Positions 53,201-64,000 of a DNA stretch of 64,000 bases are shown one piece after another (position 1 is the stretch's first letter; each line of letters starts with the position of its first letter). The stretch lies in the NCBI GenBank assembly GCA_024734555.1, contig JANPWX010000064.1:1165990-1229989 (forward strand), written 5' to 3'. A program made the position numbers and the translations under genes. Source of the DNA: Trochalopteron elliotii (lineage: Eukaryota > Chordata > Aves > Passeriformes > Leiothrichidae). The notes below the pieces were generated by a model. It was given only the letters and a program-made list of their open reading frames with translations. It searched no databases and had not been told where the DNA came from.

Positions 53201-54228
53201 CTGTAGATCTGCAGAGAGAATGAAATGTTTCACTTATTCTGAAAATGAGAAATTTACCAGAAATTGCCCCTTAAATTCAGATTAAACTGAACATTATTAT
53301 TTTATTTTTAACTTTTACTTCAGTTTTAAAGTACTGCAGAGATACAAGTGTGATTTGCTACAATAGTTATTTCTAATGTCAGAAATGTAAACATCATCAA
53401 TTCTGATCACCCTGCAAGGTTCTGTGCAGAGAGATTGCTGTATAGGTGAGCAGTTGAGAGAAAATCAGAATCATTAGTCATGTTTATTCCCTGTCAGCTT
53501 TTCAGATACTGTAATTAAGTTAGGGCTAAAGATCTTATTACTCAATAGAGTTTGTAGTCTCCAGTGGAAGGCACATTACAGGGTGAATCTCAAATTCCAA
53601 ACGAAAACCTGTGATTCAAATTAGAGCTTCACAAATGAAATGTTGTTTACAAAAGAATGAAGTTCCAATTCCATACAGATGTGTCACCACTCCATCTCAG
53701 CCATGTTCTGATTATACCTGTCTTGGGATGTTTAAAATAAAATGAGTCTCAATTTCTGACCAAATCACCATCAGATACTTTTAATGTTGTTTTGAAAGTT
53801 TCTGTAGATCTTGACTACGTAAGTCTCCAAGCCATATTCACATCAGCATAATATCAAAATCCCATTAGTATCACATTATTTGCTACAGCAGATCAAGTCC
53901 TGGGGTAAATTTAAAACCAGATGATTTCAGACACACAAAATCCAGTTACGAACAGCTTTATCATGAAACTGGGTCTGGCTGTAGTGCAGCACAGACAATT
54001 CAGACTGTCAAAAGGAAGAAGGCAAGCCATCAAGAAAAATTAAAGAAAGCCAAATGTATATAGCAAGAAAATATTTTTAAGTTGAAGTATTTAATGAGCA
54101 TTAAAGCTAATGAGAATTCTTGAGAACACTGGGTGATAGAAAATTAATAACCTTGTGTTTTGTCATTTTCTCCAAGCTTGTTTAGTAGTTAACAGTCATG
54201 GTGGTTTTTAATGAAAACATAATGTTGA

Positions 54229-54248
54229 TTATTTATTTATTTATTTAT
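54229..54248 (+). repeat. Short TTTA microsatellite
   Basis: About five copies of TTTA in an AT-rich surrounding. A similar shorter ATTT run lies at 10934-10950. Confidence 0.8.
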
Positions 54249-56450
54249 AAACTTTCAGTAGGTTTCTGATCACCTGATCAGGATTGGTTATAACAAGTAC
54301 TCTTACCTACAAAGTTATGAAAGCAAATAAGCTGTCTAGTTTTGCAAGAGATAGTTTCTCCTTATTTCAGCAAAGAAGCAATTAATTCCATCTTTACTAT
54401 ATCCAGTCACTACAGTCTAAGTGAAAAAACTGTGTGGTTGTTGTCTGTGTCCCATTGCAATCACAGATTCATCTCTGCTCCCAGGAACAGTGCTTGTCAT
54501 TTTGTCCTTATGAAAATGGAAAAGCTCAACAATGATGACAGTATGAGGAACTGAAAACCTGACACATTTCCACAACTCACTAAAAATGATAGGAGCAGAT
54601 GTCATTTTTTCTTTGCACATCTCTGGAAGAGACTCTGGAGGTCTGTCACAGTGTGGAACATCTCCACAACCACTGTGTTACAATTTTTTGGGCAATGCCT
54701 GTAGCAGAAGCAATAGCAAATTTTCTCTTGAGTCTTGGAAACATACTTTGATTTATTTAGATATTACGAAACAGTAGTTTCAGGAGTTTGATACGTTACT
54801 GGATACATGATTGTATAATATACAGTTAATATGGCTGTAATTAAGTCTAATAAGTCCAAGTCTAATCCTAATCCTTCTGTTTTATGTGGCCATTGTTTTA
54901 AAAAAATGTGGAGCATTAATCTTGAAAAATAAAATCTGTAAAAATTGCAAATCTGCAAATACATCAGAGATTTTTTCCTGGTATAATATTCAAGTTATTT
55001 TTTACATGTCTTGTCTGCTTTATTACAGTGAAACTTCACAAAAATAAATTAAAGCAGAGAGTTCGAGATTTCTAGCCCAGGAAAAGTTTATGTTAAGTAG
55101 CTAATTTTTGTTTGTTTCAGTTCATTTAGAGCTATTGTCTTAAAGAAATATACAGATGCAAGATTTTGCTCTGGTAGATTTGCTTCCCAAACTAGGGGAC
55201 ATCTTGTCAGTTAGATGATGAATATATTGCACTATATCAGTATAAGATAGAACTTGCTTTCCCTTGCAATGCATATCTGTTATCAGTAATCCTCTTAGAA
55301 CTGGAGGTGCTAAATTCAATGTAATACCCATGTGTTGGTATTCAAAGCACATCAAAATATAATAGTATCTGCCAATACGAAAAGTAGGGATATAATTTTT
55401 TTCCTCAGTCTGTAGCATGCAATACAGCAAACTTTTTGTCCATGGAACTTCCATTTAAAGAAAAAAAAATGAGTCAAAGAATTCAGCTTCTCTTAAAACA
55501 AATAAATAAATTAAAATTCATGTCATTCCTGTACTGATGCATCAGTAGAGGCAGCCTGATGGAGGTGATAAGGTAGTTTGTCATGTGCTTTTTACTTGAA
55601 AAGAAGCATCATTCTTGTCATCACATTTATCATGAAAATTGCAAGGTGTGAGTTATTTGCTAAGAGATGTTATAAATGAGATTGGGGGGTGGGGATTTCT
55701 CAGTGGATACTTAGTGTCAAGGGATTGGTCCCATCCCGTCATTTTGAGGTGAGAAAGCAAAGGTGAATATATTGCTTGTGACAGTATTTTCAAGATTACT
55801 TTACTTAAATATTTTTCACTAGAAGGAAACCCACGACTGCATTAGAATCATCAGAGCTCTGGAAATAATATATAGAGAGTTAGAAAAGCAATGGTGTCTA
55901 ATCTACCTAGCATTTAATTACCATAATGCACTCACTGTCTTTGCTTCAGTGTAGCTCATGCTGTGTCTCCTTTCTAGCTTCTATACTTGTTTTTCCTTTC
56001 TGAGGGAAGAAGGGAAGGAGAAAATAGGATGTACTTGTGGGACCTCATACAAAGATAGGACCAGGGATGATCTGGAAAGCCAGAAAATATCCCTGAGCCC
56101 TACAGTTTAGTGGTAGACTGTCTTAATTGTAATAGATTAAAGGGCTACTTAAAAGCCAAGAACTTAAAATACTGTGCACCACAGAGGAAACAGAGCTGAA
56201 TCAGTTATAGACTCCCATAGTAAGGTAATAAAATGAAAACAGAATGTATAAGGTAATTTCCTTCCACAATCACAGCTTTTCAAAATGGCATGGTTTTAAA
56301 GAAATTTTCATCTGTTTTCAGTGATTGAAGCTGGCAGTGCAGGGAAAGCCAATTGAAGAGGGTCTAGATCTAACCTTGGGAAGCATGTTACGAACTTAAA
56401 CTCCGGTTTCCCCTGTTTGTTTTGTCCTCAAAACATATAGAGATTTTGTT

Positions 56451-56585
56451 GTATAAAAGAATATATGTGTACACAGACATATATATTCAGAGTGTAAATA
56501 TAAAATATATAATATGCAATATTATTAGATGTGCTTTTATATGTATATAATTTTATAACTATAAATATATGATTTATATTTGTAT
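56451..56585. repeat. AT-rich low-complexity tract
   Basis: A stretch of about 135 bp is dominated by ATAT, TATAA and AATATA words with only scattered G or C. There is no fixed repeat unit and no transposon ends are visible. Confidence 0.7.
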
Positions 56586-58372
56586 TGTGTTCCCAGTTAC
56601 CTGGTGGTACCTGTGGCTAGAAGAGCAGGGTTCTCTACTGCCATCACTGCCATTTTAAAGAGTTCTAAAGGAGTCCAGTCTCACTGCGAAGATGCAGTAA
56701 CAACTGCAGTCAGAATTATGAGACAGAATGGAATTAAAGTCTGTTGCAGACATTAAGTTTTATCTTACTACCTGGGAGGAAGAGGGAGAACAGGTATTTA
56801 GAAGACTTTTGGTGGTTTTACATACATATATGAAAAGCACTTCTCCAGGGAAAACAGAGAATAAAAGGGAAAAAAATTAAGCTATTTGGATATTTTCTGA
56901 ACATGCTTCTCTCTTACTTTCCCTGTTTCACTGGAGATTTTGTGTGCCAGTTGCTTCTTTTGGCACTGCCCTTCCTCTTCCTTAGTCCTGGATGTTATTG
57001 GAGAAGGTCTCACTCCTTTTGGATAAAAATTATTGTAATAAGTAACAGTGTTATTGGGAAAGAGCACATTGTGCTTTGAATAGAAGATCTGGTTAAGCAT
57101 GCTTTTGCATCCTGTCTCTTTGTGTAGCAGCATCCTTTCTTTTGTGCTGCTAGTAACTTCTAGCTCTCTACCCTCCTGGTTTTTACACCACTTTTAAAGG
57201 AGACAATGATAAACCATTGGAAGACAGCTGAATTTCAAGATTTTGGCATAATTAAATCTTTCACCAAATAAAACATAAACATTTCTGAAATTCTATAGAT
57301 GTTAATGAACCGTCTTTCTACTCTATAAGTGTTTTATGCAAATACAGTGATTTCCATTTGATAAAGGTAATTCCTAGTTCCTTCCTTCTCCCTCTTATTA
57401 TGCCTCACTCTTTTTTCTAGAACTTTGTCTCCTTCTTTTCTTTATCACTGATGCAATAGATTTTATTGACTCTATTTCTCTGTTGTGCTCTTTAATGAAT
57501 TTTTATACTTTATTCTCCTTTACTTAGTCTTTTGAATTTTTAATAGTTCCTTTATATGCTACCTACAGCTTATATTTTTACTTACATTCAAAGCTTGTAT
57601 CTAGTATTAAATCCCATATTTTTTGATTGTTTGGTTTTTCTCCATCACTGAATCAGATTTATGTTGTGACCCTATACTTTGCATAAATTATTTTCTTGAA
57701 TGTATGTCCATGGGTTTGACTATATATAGTGTGCTGTCACGAAATCTGCTTCCAGCCATCCAAAGTTAAATCTTGTACTGCCACCTTGACTATTTCTTGT
57801 AGATCTGCAATCAACAAGTCCTGTTTGTCTATTCCAGGACTCTTATTTTCTCTACATCCAGGCTGGTCTTGCTGATTCTTTTCTCAGTGTGCACTTGTGT
57901 TTCAGCTCACTTGGGAAACTGTCCCAAAATCCACTGTATGATTGTCTCAGTCCTAATATCAGGCTCCAATTGCACCTCCTGTCTTCTCATCTCAAAGAAT
58001 ATTTCATAGTTTTAAAATGTGTGTGGGTTCCTGTTTTTCTTCAGAAGTAAATGTAAAAGGCTGAGTCTGTTTAGTCTTGAGTACTGTAACTGACTTCTCT
58101 GGTCTGATGAATAGTAGGGGACTTTGGGACTCATCTTGCTCACAGAAGGATTTATCTTTATCTTACCCTCTGAATTTTTGGGTCCATCCATAAATCATCT
58201 TGTAAATTGTCGTTCTTGACAGTCAGTTTTTTGTTTGCTTCCCATTGTTTATCATTTCATATATTGTGTTAAATTACACAGACCTTGACTCCTGCCTCTT
58301 CTCACTCAGCCTGAGGAAGAGCTTTGTAAACACCATCTAGTTTCTTTGCAAACCTCTGTAAATCCTTCACTT

Positions 58373-58393
58373 AACTGTTTATAATAAACAGTT
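58373..58393. repeat. Short perfect inverted repeat
   Basis: AACTGTTTA (58373-58381) and TAAACAGTT (58385-58393) are perfect 9-bp arms around a 3-base spacer. They are followed by a second partly overlapping palindrome. There is no GC-rich stem and no T-run typical of a bacterial terminator, and none would be expected here. Confidence 0.75.
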
Positions 58394-59575
58394 TATTATA
58401 TATTTTTTTAATATTTGTGACTTTACAGAAAATTGTTTTGTATTTTTTATCATGATCTCATTGTTTCCTTGTATGCCTATATATATACCCTGATATGGAT
58501 CCAATGCAACTTCTATACCTCTTGGACACAATGATAAAAAGCTGTCATATTAATTCCTAATCAGTATGGCACAAATTAGAGACACCAATAAATGAAGGCT
58601 TTATTTGGTCATAATTCCCTGTTTGCCTGGGGTTTAAAATGTGGATCTGACGTGTGTAATTGATATTCTGTTAATATAAATAACTTAAAGAGTGTTAAAC
58701 TCATAGCTGTTAGGATGTAGATATGTTGAAGATATGTACTGAAATAGTTAAAATGACTTCAGACCAAAAAACCAGGAGTATGTCTCTGAAATTCTAGATA
58801 GCACCAGTGGTGTATTGCCCTGTAGTGCTTTCTTTTATTTAATGCCTTCTTAATTTTATGTATTTGTCTCTTTTTGTTTTTGAAAGTCAAATCTATGCTG
58901 TGGTAATGTGACAAAGGAAGGAAATGAAGAATAAAGTACTACAAATGAAGTGCTTTTAAACAAACTAATTAATTACATATACAAATGCATTGACTAAGTT
59001 TGGGTTTTCAATTAGGTAATTAATTATGTTGAAAATGGCATAGCATATTTAAATAGATGCCAGTGCCTCTGGCTCATCCAGTTCTCTCTAGGCTGTTATT
59101 TAAGTACACAGCTAATTCTCTTGTTTTTAGGTATCACCTTTTATAATTTAAAAGCATGGTTGCATGCCTCATTAGACATATAATTTTGATGTTTACATAA
59201 CCAAAATATGAATTCTTTGTATTAATTTAAGGTGCATTTTTCTACTTCACAGAAAAGCTGTCCATCAAATGCTGTGCAAAATACCTATTTATTATTAAAA
59301 AACCTCCAAAATTTATTACTATGAAGCAATAAGAATTCAAACTGAGTTTGCTTGTATAATGTCTAGCAGCTATCTAGTAATTATCTTGTAATTAGTCTTT
59401 TGGTTAGCTGCTTAAATCTGGTTCCAGCCTCACCTGATCCTTCAGTGTATTTGTTTATACAAAAAAATTTGACCTTCCCATATCAAGAAAACTTAGAGGT
59501 GTTTTAAGAAAGAGCATACACAGTTATGTCTGAGAAATAACATAGATCCAACCCGATTGCCAAAGGTAAAATGAG

Positions 59576-59618
59576 ATGAATCATGCCACCAGCATATGTT
59601 TATGAATCATGCCACCAG
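59576..59618. repeat. 17-bp direct repeat, 26-bp period
   Basis: ATGAATCATGCCACCAG occurs at 59576-59592 and again unchanged at 59602-59618, separated by nine bases. It looks like a local two-copy duplication. Confidence 0.9.
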
Positions 59619-60868
59619 TTTCTTATACCTTTTCCAAATTGCTAGATACATTTTGCATGGGATTATAATATTACTGGGGTTTTTTGTTTTGTTTTGTTTG
59701 TTTTATTTGATTGTTGATTTCTAAGACATGAGGACCATATTTCTGGTAAAGAATGTCCGAGTCGTCAGACCAGAATTAATGAAAGATTCAGGGATTTTTT
59801 TAGCAGAATTTCTGTATATTAGTGGCCAGTTAAATTGGATTCTAAATAATAAATATCTCTTTTCATAGCCATTTATTTGAGGAGTCTTCCAAAAGAAAAT
59901 ACAGCTTGCTTACCTTCACACTAGCAGGAGATACTTGTAACATTCAGTTAAAGTAACCCATTTATGATACTGCATACATATACACATGCGGGAATTATGT
60001 TTATCAAAATACACAGTATTGATTGCTTGTACAGTAGGTGGTATTTTCATTGTTTTAAAATGGAGACAGGTACTCATTTAACACTGAGGCTTTTTTTAGA
60101 ATGATATTTAGGAGAATGGCTGAGGAAAATATTTGGATTTTAAAGTTGTTCTATAATTACATAGGAACACCTTCTATATAAATTGCATAAGAATGTTTAA
60201 AGAACTATCATTACCTTTATCAATTCACAGATGGTGCTGAAAGAGTAGGCTTCTGGTGCAGATTCCTGTCTGTAAAACCCAGCCTTTGTTTGTGAAAACT
60301 CTTTATTTTAACATTTACCAGTCTGGGGAAATATCAAAAACTAGTGAAGATAACATTGGGTAGAACGCACACCCTTCAGTAAAAATTATTTACATCGTAG
60401 TATTTCAAAAAAGATTCAAAATTTACTAATATTTTAGATGGTTTTGTTAAATACAGCCTTGGAGTTTTAATAGATGTTTACAATCTTGTTCTGTTTACAA
60501 TTTTGCCCCCAGAGAATGGTTCCAGAGCAACTCTTTTGTTTGTTGGTGAACAGCACAAGGCAAACAAAGTTCATAAATCATACTGACTGAAAACATCAGT
60601 CCTGGTTGCTGCTTAATGAGGTTTTAATCCGTTTTGAACAGTTGAGTTTTTGTTGCTTTTCAGATTTTTTTTGTTTAATGCAATTTCCTTTTTCTAAAAT
60701 TCCAAGGGGAGAGTAAGAGGGAATATGGTTAGCACACTAGCATGTCTTCTGTCTAGGTTTTAGGAAAAGTAGAGATTAGGGCATTTCTTTCCCCAAATGA
60801 TTTTTCAAATATTGATTTATTTTTAGTAAATCTTTTCTGAGCCCATTCATGATCTTGTAGAGCTGAAC

Positions 60869-60981
60869 AATCACAGAACCACAGTTATGGTTGAGGTAAG
60901 AAGTGACCTCTAGAAATCATCTAGTCCAGCTTCCCTGCCCAAACAGTGCCAGCTACAGCAGGTTGCCCATCCCCATATGCA
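60869..60981 (-). mobile_element. CR1 LINE 3' tail fragment, reverse orientation
   Basis: AATCACAGAACCACAGTTAT, then GACCTCTAGAAATCATCTAG, TCCAGCTTCCCTGCCCAAAC and CTACAGCAGGTTGCCCATCC form the reversed CR1 3' end, with the familiar AGCAGGTTGCCCA block. It points leftward and stops at about 60981. Confidence 0.9.
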
Positions 60982-63639
60982 AAGAAATATTTATGGACCA
61001 GCCACGGTATCCTGTGAGAATGAACAGTTCTATGAAGTCTTGGTAAAAGTTAATGGGTGCAAGGAGTTGGCATAGTCCACAGGGTTATGAAATAAGAAGT
61101 AGAAATCCTATGGTGGGATGTGTTGAGGGGATGGTACCCCCACAAAATGCTCAGGTATCTGGCTTTAATTGCTATCCAGAAAAATGCTAACTTTTTACCA
61201 GGTATTACATTTGTTGAATATTTATTGTGTTACACAAGGCACCACCACAGAAAAGACAAGTCATCACTTTTCTATGTCCTTTTCCAACAAATTTCATAAG
61301 ATGGTTATGACTGAACTGTGCAAACCATTATAAAGACAGTTCTCCTCCCAAAACAAGTTCAGTGTGCTTAGTGCTTCATTTTACTTTATTGTTTTGTGGG
61401 TTTTTACACATACATACATACTTGCATACATATATATTCCCCAGAAATTCTTATTTTTATATGATAAAACCACCATGATGATGATTTGTTGAATTCAGAA
61501 AATGGTTAACCAAAACATTTTTCTTTGATTACTGTTTTCTGCAGAAAATTTTACCCAATAGGATTTTCAGAAAAAAATTCTTTAACTCCCTCAATTTACT
61601 AGAAATCTTCTCTCAATTCTTCTTTAGAACAAAAGCAATTACCTTCCTTTCCTTCCTCCTTTCCTCATCTTTTGGTAACAATCTGTGCAGAAAATAATAC
61701 CTAACTTAGGCCTTCTTGATAGATTATTTTAGTATTTAAAAATATTGCTGCTAGAGATCCACTGTTAATTATCCTTAATGACTTTCCTAGAAATGGTATA
61801 ATTATATTTGTACAGGGAAAAAAAAATCACATAAGCATCACATTTATAACGAATTTTCCTCTAAAAACCTAGATTGGTTTGGCTTCATGAATGCATCTCT
61901 CATGGTTGACTGGCTTAATATTCGTTGTGTCAGCTGCAATTCGAAGGTTATTAAGCCTGACCTAGATTTCATTGCTGTATAGGTTAATCTGCTCCGTTAT
62001 CTTTTTGTGTATGTATGTGTTTCAGCTCACACCAATTTCTACTTTCAAGTTAGTGATTTAGAAACTCTAAGGCCAGCACATTCATGATAAGGAAGACAAT
62101 TACTCTTTGTAAAATCTAATTTCATACCTTTTTGTCCTTTGTGTTGCATCCTATTTGAAAACAGTTATCCAAGGATAAACAGGATAAAAATAGTGATGTA
62201 ACGTATCTTGGCATCATGCTTCACTAATCTGCTACAGAAGCAGTCACCAGAGGAAGTCAGATCTTTATCTCTCATCCCACCCCATGCAGAGAAGACAAAC
62301 TGAGATGAAGAGGATAAATAAAGAGAGATTCAGTTAATAGGCAAAAAATTAAGATAACAGTCAGATGACAGGAGGGCGTTGTTGAAAATGCATCTATTCC
62401 CACTCTGAAAAGTAAACAATCCATTTTCTGAAGGGACCTTACCCTGCCTTCTGTTTTGAAGCTTTATTCTAAATAAAATGGAAGATTTTAAACTTAGCAT
62501 CTTTATGAACAAAACTGGTATTTTTTTTTTCTCTCATTAAAAGTTTAGTTGTGATTAATTCAAAAAAATGCTTTCTCATTTAATTTTTTGGTGTTTTGAG
62601 TTCTTTTCAACTGAAAAGCACTGCCTGGGTAGTCCTAGAGTCGGAACTATGATATATTTATCTACAAAACTAACTTTGTACATGATTATACTGGAATTTA
62701 TATATGGGCTAATTCTCCTTTTATTCAAGAGATGACCCTTCTGCTAAAATCCATTCACTGAGGCTCAATTCCATGCTAACATTTAATTTTCAATCACTCA
62801 GGCTTTCTTCCTCTTTGTATCTAGAAGATTTTAAAGGATAAAAAATGCCAGAACATTTTTATTCTAAAACATTCAGTTCTGTTCATCACATCCTTTGAAA
62901 GAATGAAGCAACAGATGTGTTGTGTCAAACCTTAATTTAATTAATTTATTTAACCTTGTAATTTTTTAAGGGTGCCCTTTTTATTGAAATGCATTTTCAT
63001 TTTTCATCTATTCTTTTAGAAATTGTAGCCATACATACAAATGAATCTGGGAGAATGGCAAAGAAGGAAAATCAAGTATATTCTAAAAAATGTTTGTCTC
63101 TTATTCTTTAAAACCTTGTTGAAAGTTATTTTCCAACCTCCACAGAAAGACTATTCTAGTGCTTTGCTATCTACATAGCCAGAATATTTTTCATAGAAAT
63201 TCATGATACTAAATTATATTAGTGAAAATTTAGCAATTATTTTCTTTTTCGTCCAAGGTTATTGAAAAAATTTGTCATTGTTCCTTCTAAAGAATTTCAT
63301 ATTGCACTGTAGTTTATATGAGCTGCTTCTTGCACTTAGTCTAATTTTTTCAGGAGTGAGAAAATATAAAGCCTTTCTATTTTTCCTGACAGATCTTATT
63401 TTTCCCAGAATAACTCTGCTTCCTCAGAGAGGAATTTGAAGAAAAGGCAGGTGCATGGGGACACTTTTCCATGATATCATCCTGGCTTCAGGCAGCATCC
63501 TAACTTGAGGCTGATGATACCTTTAATAAACTTTTCCCTGGACTCTTCCTCCATGGGTTTGTTCATGCTTCAAGCCTTTTGAAACCTGTATCATCCAAAG
63601 TGTCCGAAGCATCAGGTGTGCTGTCTCTGTCAGTGACAC
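60982..63639. other. IMMP2L: Intron, no gene seen
   Basis: AT-rich sequence with an ACAT microsatellite near 61406-61437 and A- or T-runs near 61819-61828 and 62520-62530. I see no exon for the next part of IMMP2L (a segment rich in Gly, His and Asp in vertebrates), so it should lie to the right of the window. Confidence 0.55.
61406..61437 (+). repeat. ACAT microsatellite
   Basis: Imperfect ACAT/ACATAC units of about 32 bp, ending in a short TA run. Confidence 0.85.
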
Positions 63640-63825
63640 GGACACCGCCATGGAGCGCACCTCGGCAGGTTTGCTGACGACACCAAGCTGTGTGGTGTGG
63701 TCAGTGTGCTGGAGGGAAGGGATGACACCCACAGGGACTCTCAGTATTGAGGGGTGGGTCTGTGCAAACCTCATGAAATTCAACAAGGTCAAGTGCAAGG
63801 TCCTGCACCTGAGTCAAGGTAATCC
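63640..63825 (+). mobile_element. CR1 LINE ORF2 fragment (reverse-transcriptase C-terminal part)
   Basis: CAGGTTTGCTGACGACACCA encodes the Phe-Ala-Asp-Asp-Thr-Lys motif of CR1 reverse transcriptase, which includes the two catalytic aspartates. Further on, in another frame, NLMKFNKVKCKVLHL is encoded at about 63767-63811, the well-known C-terminal block of the same protein. A frame change between the two shows the copy is dead. The 104-codon plus-strand frame at 63650-63964 starts in the wrong frame of this fragment and is not a gene. The orientation is +. Confidence 0.92.
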
Positions 63826-63870
63826 AAAGCTGCAAACAGTATTCAAGATAAGACGCATCATGTTTTTTTC
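63826..63870 (-). mobile_element. Possible inverted CR1 piece at the end of the ORF2 fragment
   Basis: AGCTGCAAACAGTATTCAAG resembles AAACTGCAAACAGTATTCAA in the reverse-oriented CR1 at about 10719. Here it directly follows a + oriented CR1 segment. The following GACGCATCATG may continue the match weakly before it is lost. If real, the element contains an internal inversion. The short length makes this uncertain. Confidence 0.4.
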
Positions 63871-64000
63871 TATCAACAAAATGGTGGTTTCTGCCATTTT
63901 TTTTTTCTGCCATGTTTTTTATCTGCCATTTTTTACTCTTAATGACAATGAATTTGACTGCTAATAGACATTAAGGTAACCTTTGTTCAAACTAGCAATA
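63871..64000. other. IMMP2L: Intron end of window, low complexity
   Basis: Contains T-runs and three TCTGCCAT-like words (near 63890, 63907 and 63921) forming a small imperfect repeat. No gene. Confidence 0.5.

Larger units (their letters stand above)
45648..60868. other. IMMP2L: Long intron stretch, no gene or transposon recognised
   Basis: About 15 kb of AT-rich sequence in which I identify no transposon and no exon, only simple repeats and short repeats listed separately. Open frames such as 48618-48962 (minus, 114 codons), 50140-50508 (plus, 122 codons) and 55140-55454 (minus, 104 codons) lack recognisable domains and splice context. The absence of recognisable recent insertions is noticeable compared with the rest of the window. 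Confidence 0.5.

Noticed and set aside
63650..63964. 104-codon + strand frame
   Set aside because: It begins in the wrong frame of a broken CR1 ORF2 and runs into unique sequence; it is not a host gene.

Overview
This window looks like a piece of a bird nuclear genome, probably a songbird. It is AT-rich and almost entirely non-coding. It is scattered with chicken-repeat-1 (CR1) LINE fragments, several keeping the avian CR1 3' terminus (a run like ATTCTGTGATTCTATG). It also holds one clear solo LTR, and probably a second, of the kinds seen in passerine genomes. The species assignment is inferred from these repeats; no marker gene settles it.

The only protein-coding sequence I can defend is one 66-bp internal exon at 39539-39604 on the + strand. 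Translated in its only spliced frame it reads [19 protein letters not shown] followed by IV, which I recognise as the catalytic-lysine block of IMMP2L, subunit 2 of the mitochondrial inner membrane peptidase. It has a strong branch point, pyrimidine tract and AG acceptor, and a consensus GTAAGT donor. The window is therefore interpreted as about 39.5 kb of the upstream intron, the exon, and at least 24.4 kb of the downstream intron of a very large IMMP2L gene running left to right. No other IMMP2L exon and no nested gene was found.

Layout: 1-4028 plain intron; 4029-4418 CR1 (+); 10217-10769 CR1 (-); 11219-11227 a 9-base assembly gap; about 13860-14880 a purine-rich strand-asymmetric block; 15345-15398 a CATT microsatellite; 16485-16569 CR1 tail (-); about 21836-22100 an LTR-like segment running into a longer CR1 (+) to 22903; 23314-23417 a TA/TG compound microsatellite with inverted AAGGT blocks; 25552-26070 a probable solo LTR; 32247-32360 CR1 tail (-); about 34670-35045 a possible older CR1 (-); 39539-39604 the exon; 39999-40050 an ATTTT microsatellite; 41371-41967 a solo LTR; 45300-45647 CR1 (+); 46832-47030 opposed GT and CA repeats; 60869-60981 CR1 tail (-); 63640-63870 a broken CR1 ORF2 piece that seems to end in an inverted junction.

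The short open reading frames across the window are the size expected by chance in AT-rich intron, or are CR1 or microsatellite translations. I found no rRNA, tRNA, CRISPR array or novel multi-gene system. The findings below are structural or evolutionary observations in intron DNA.
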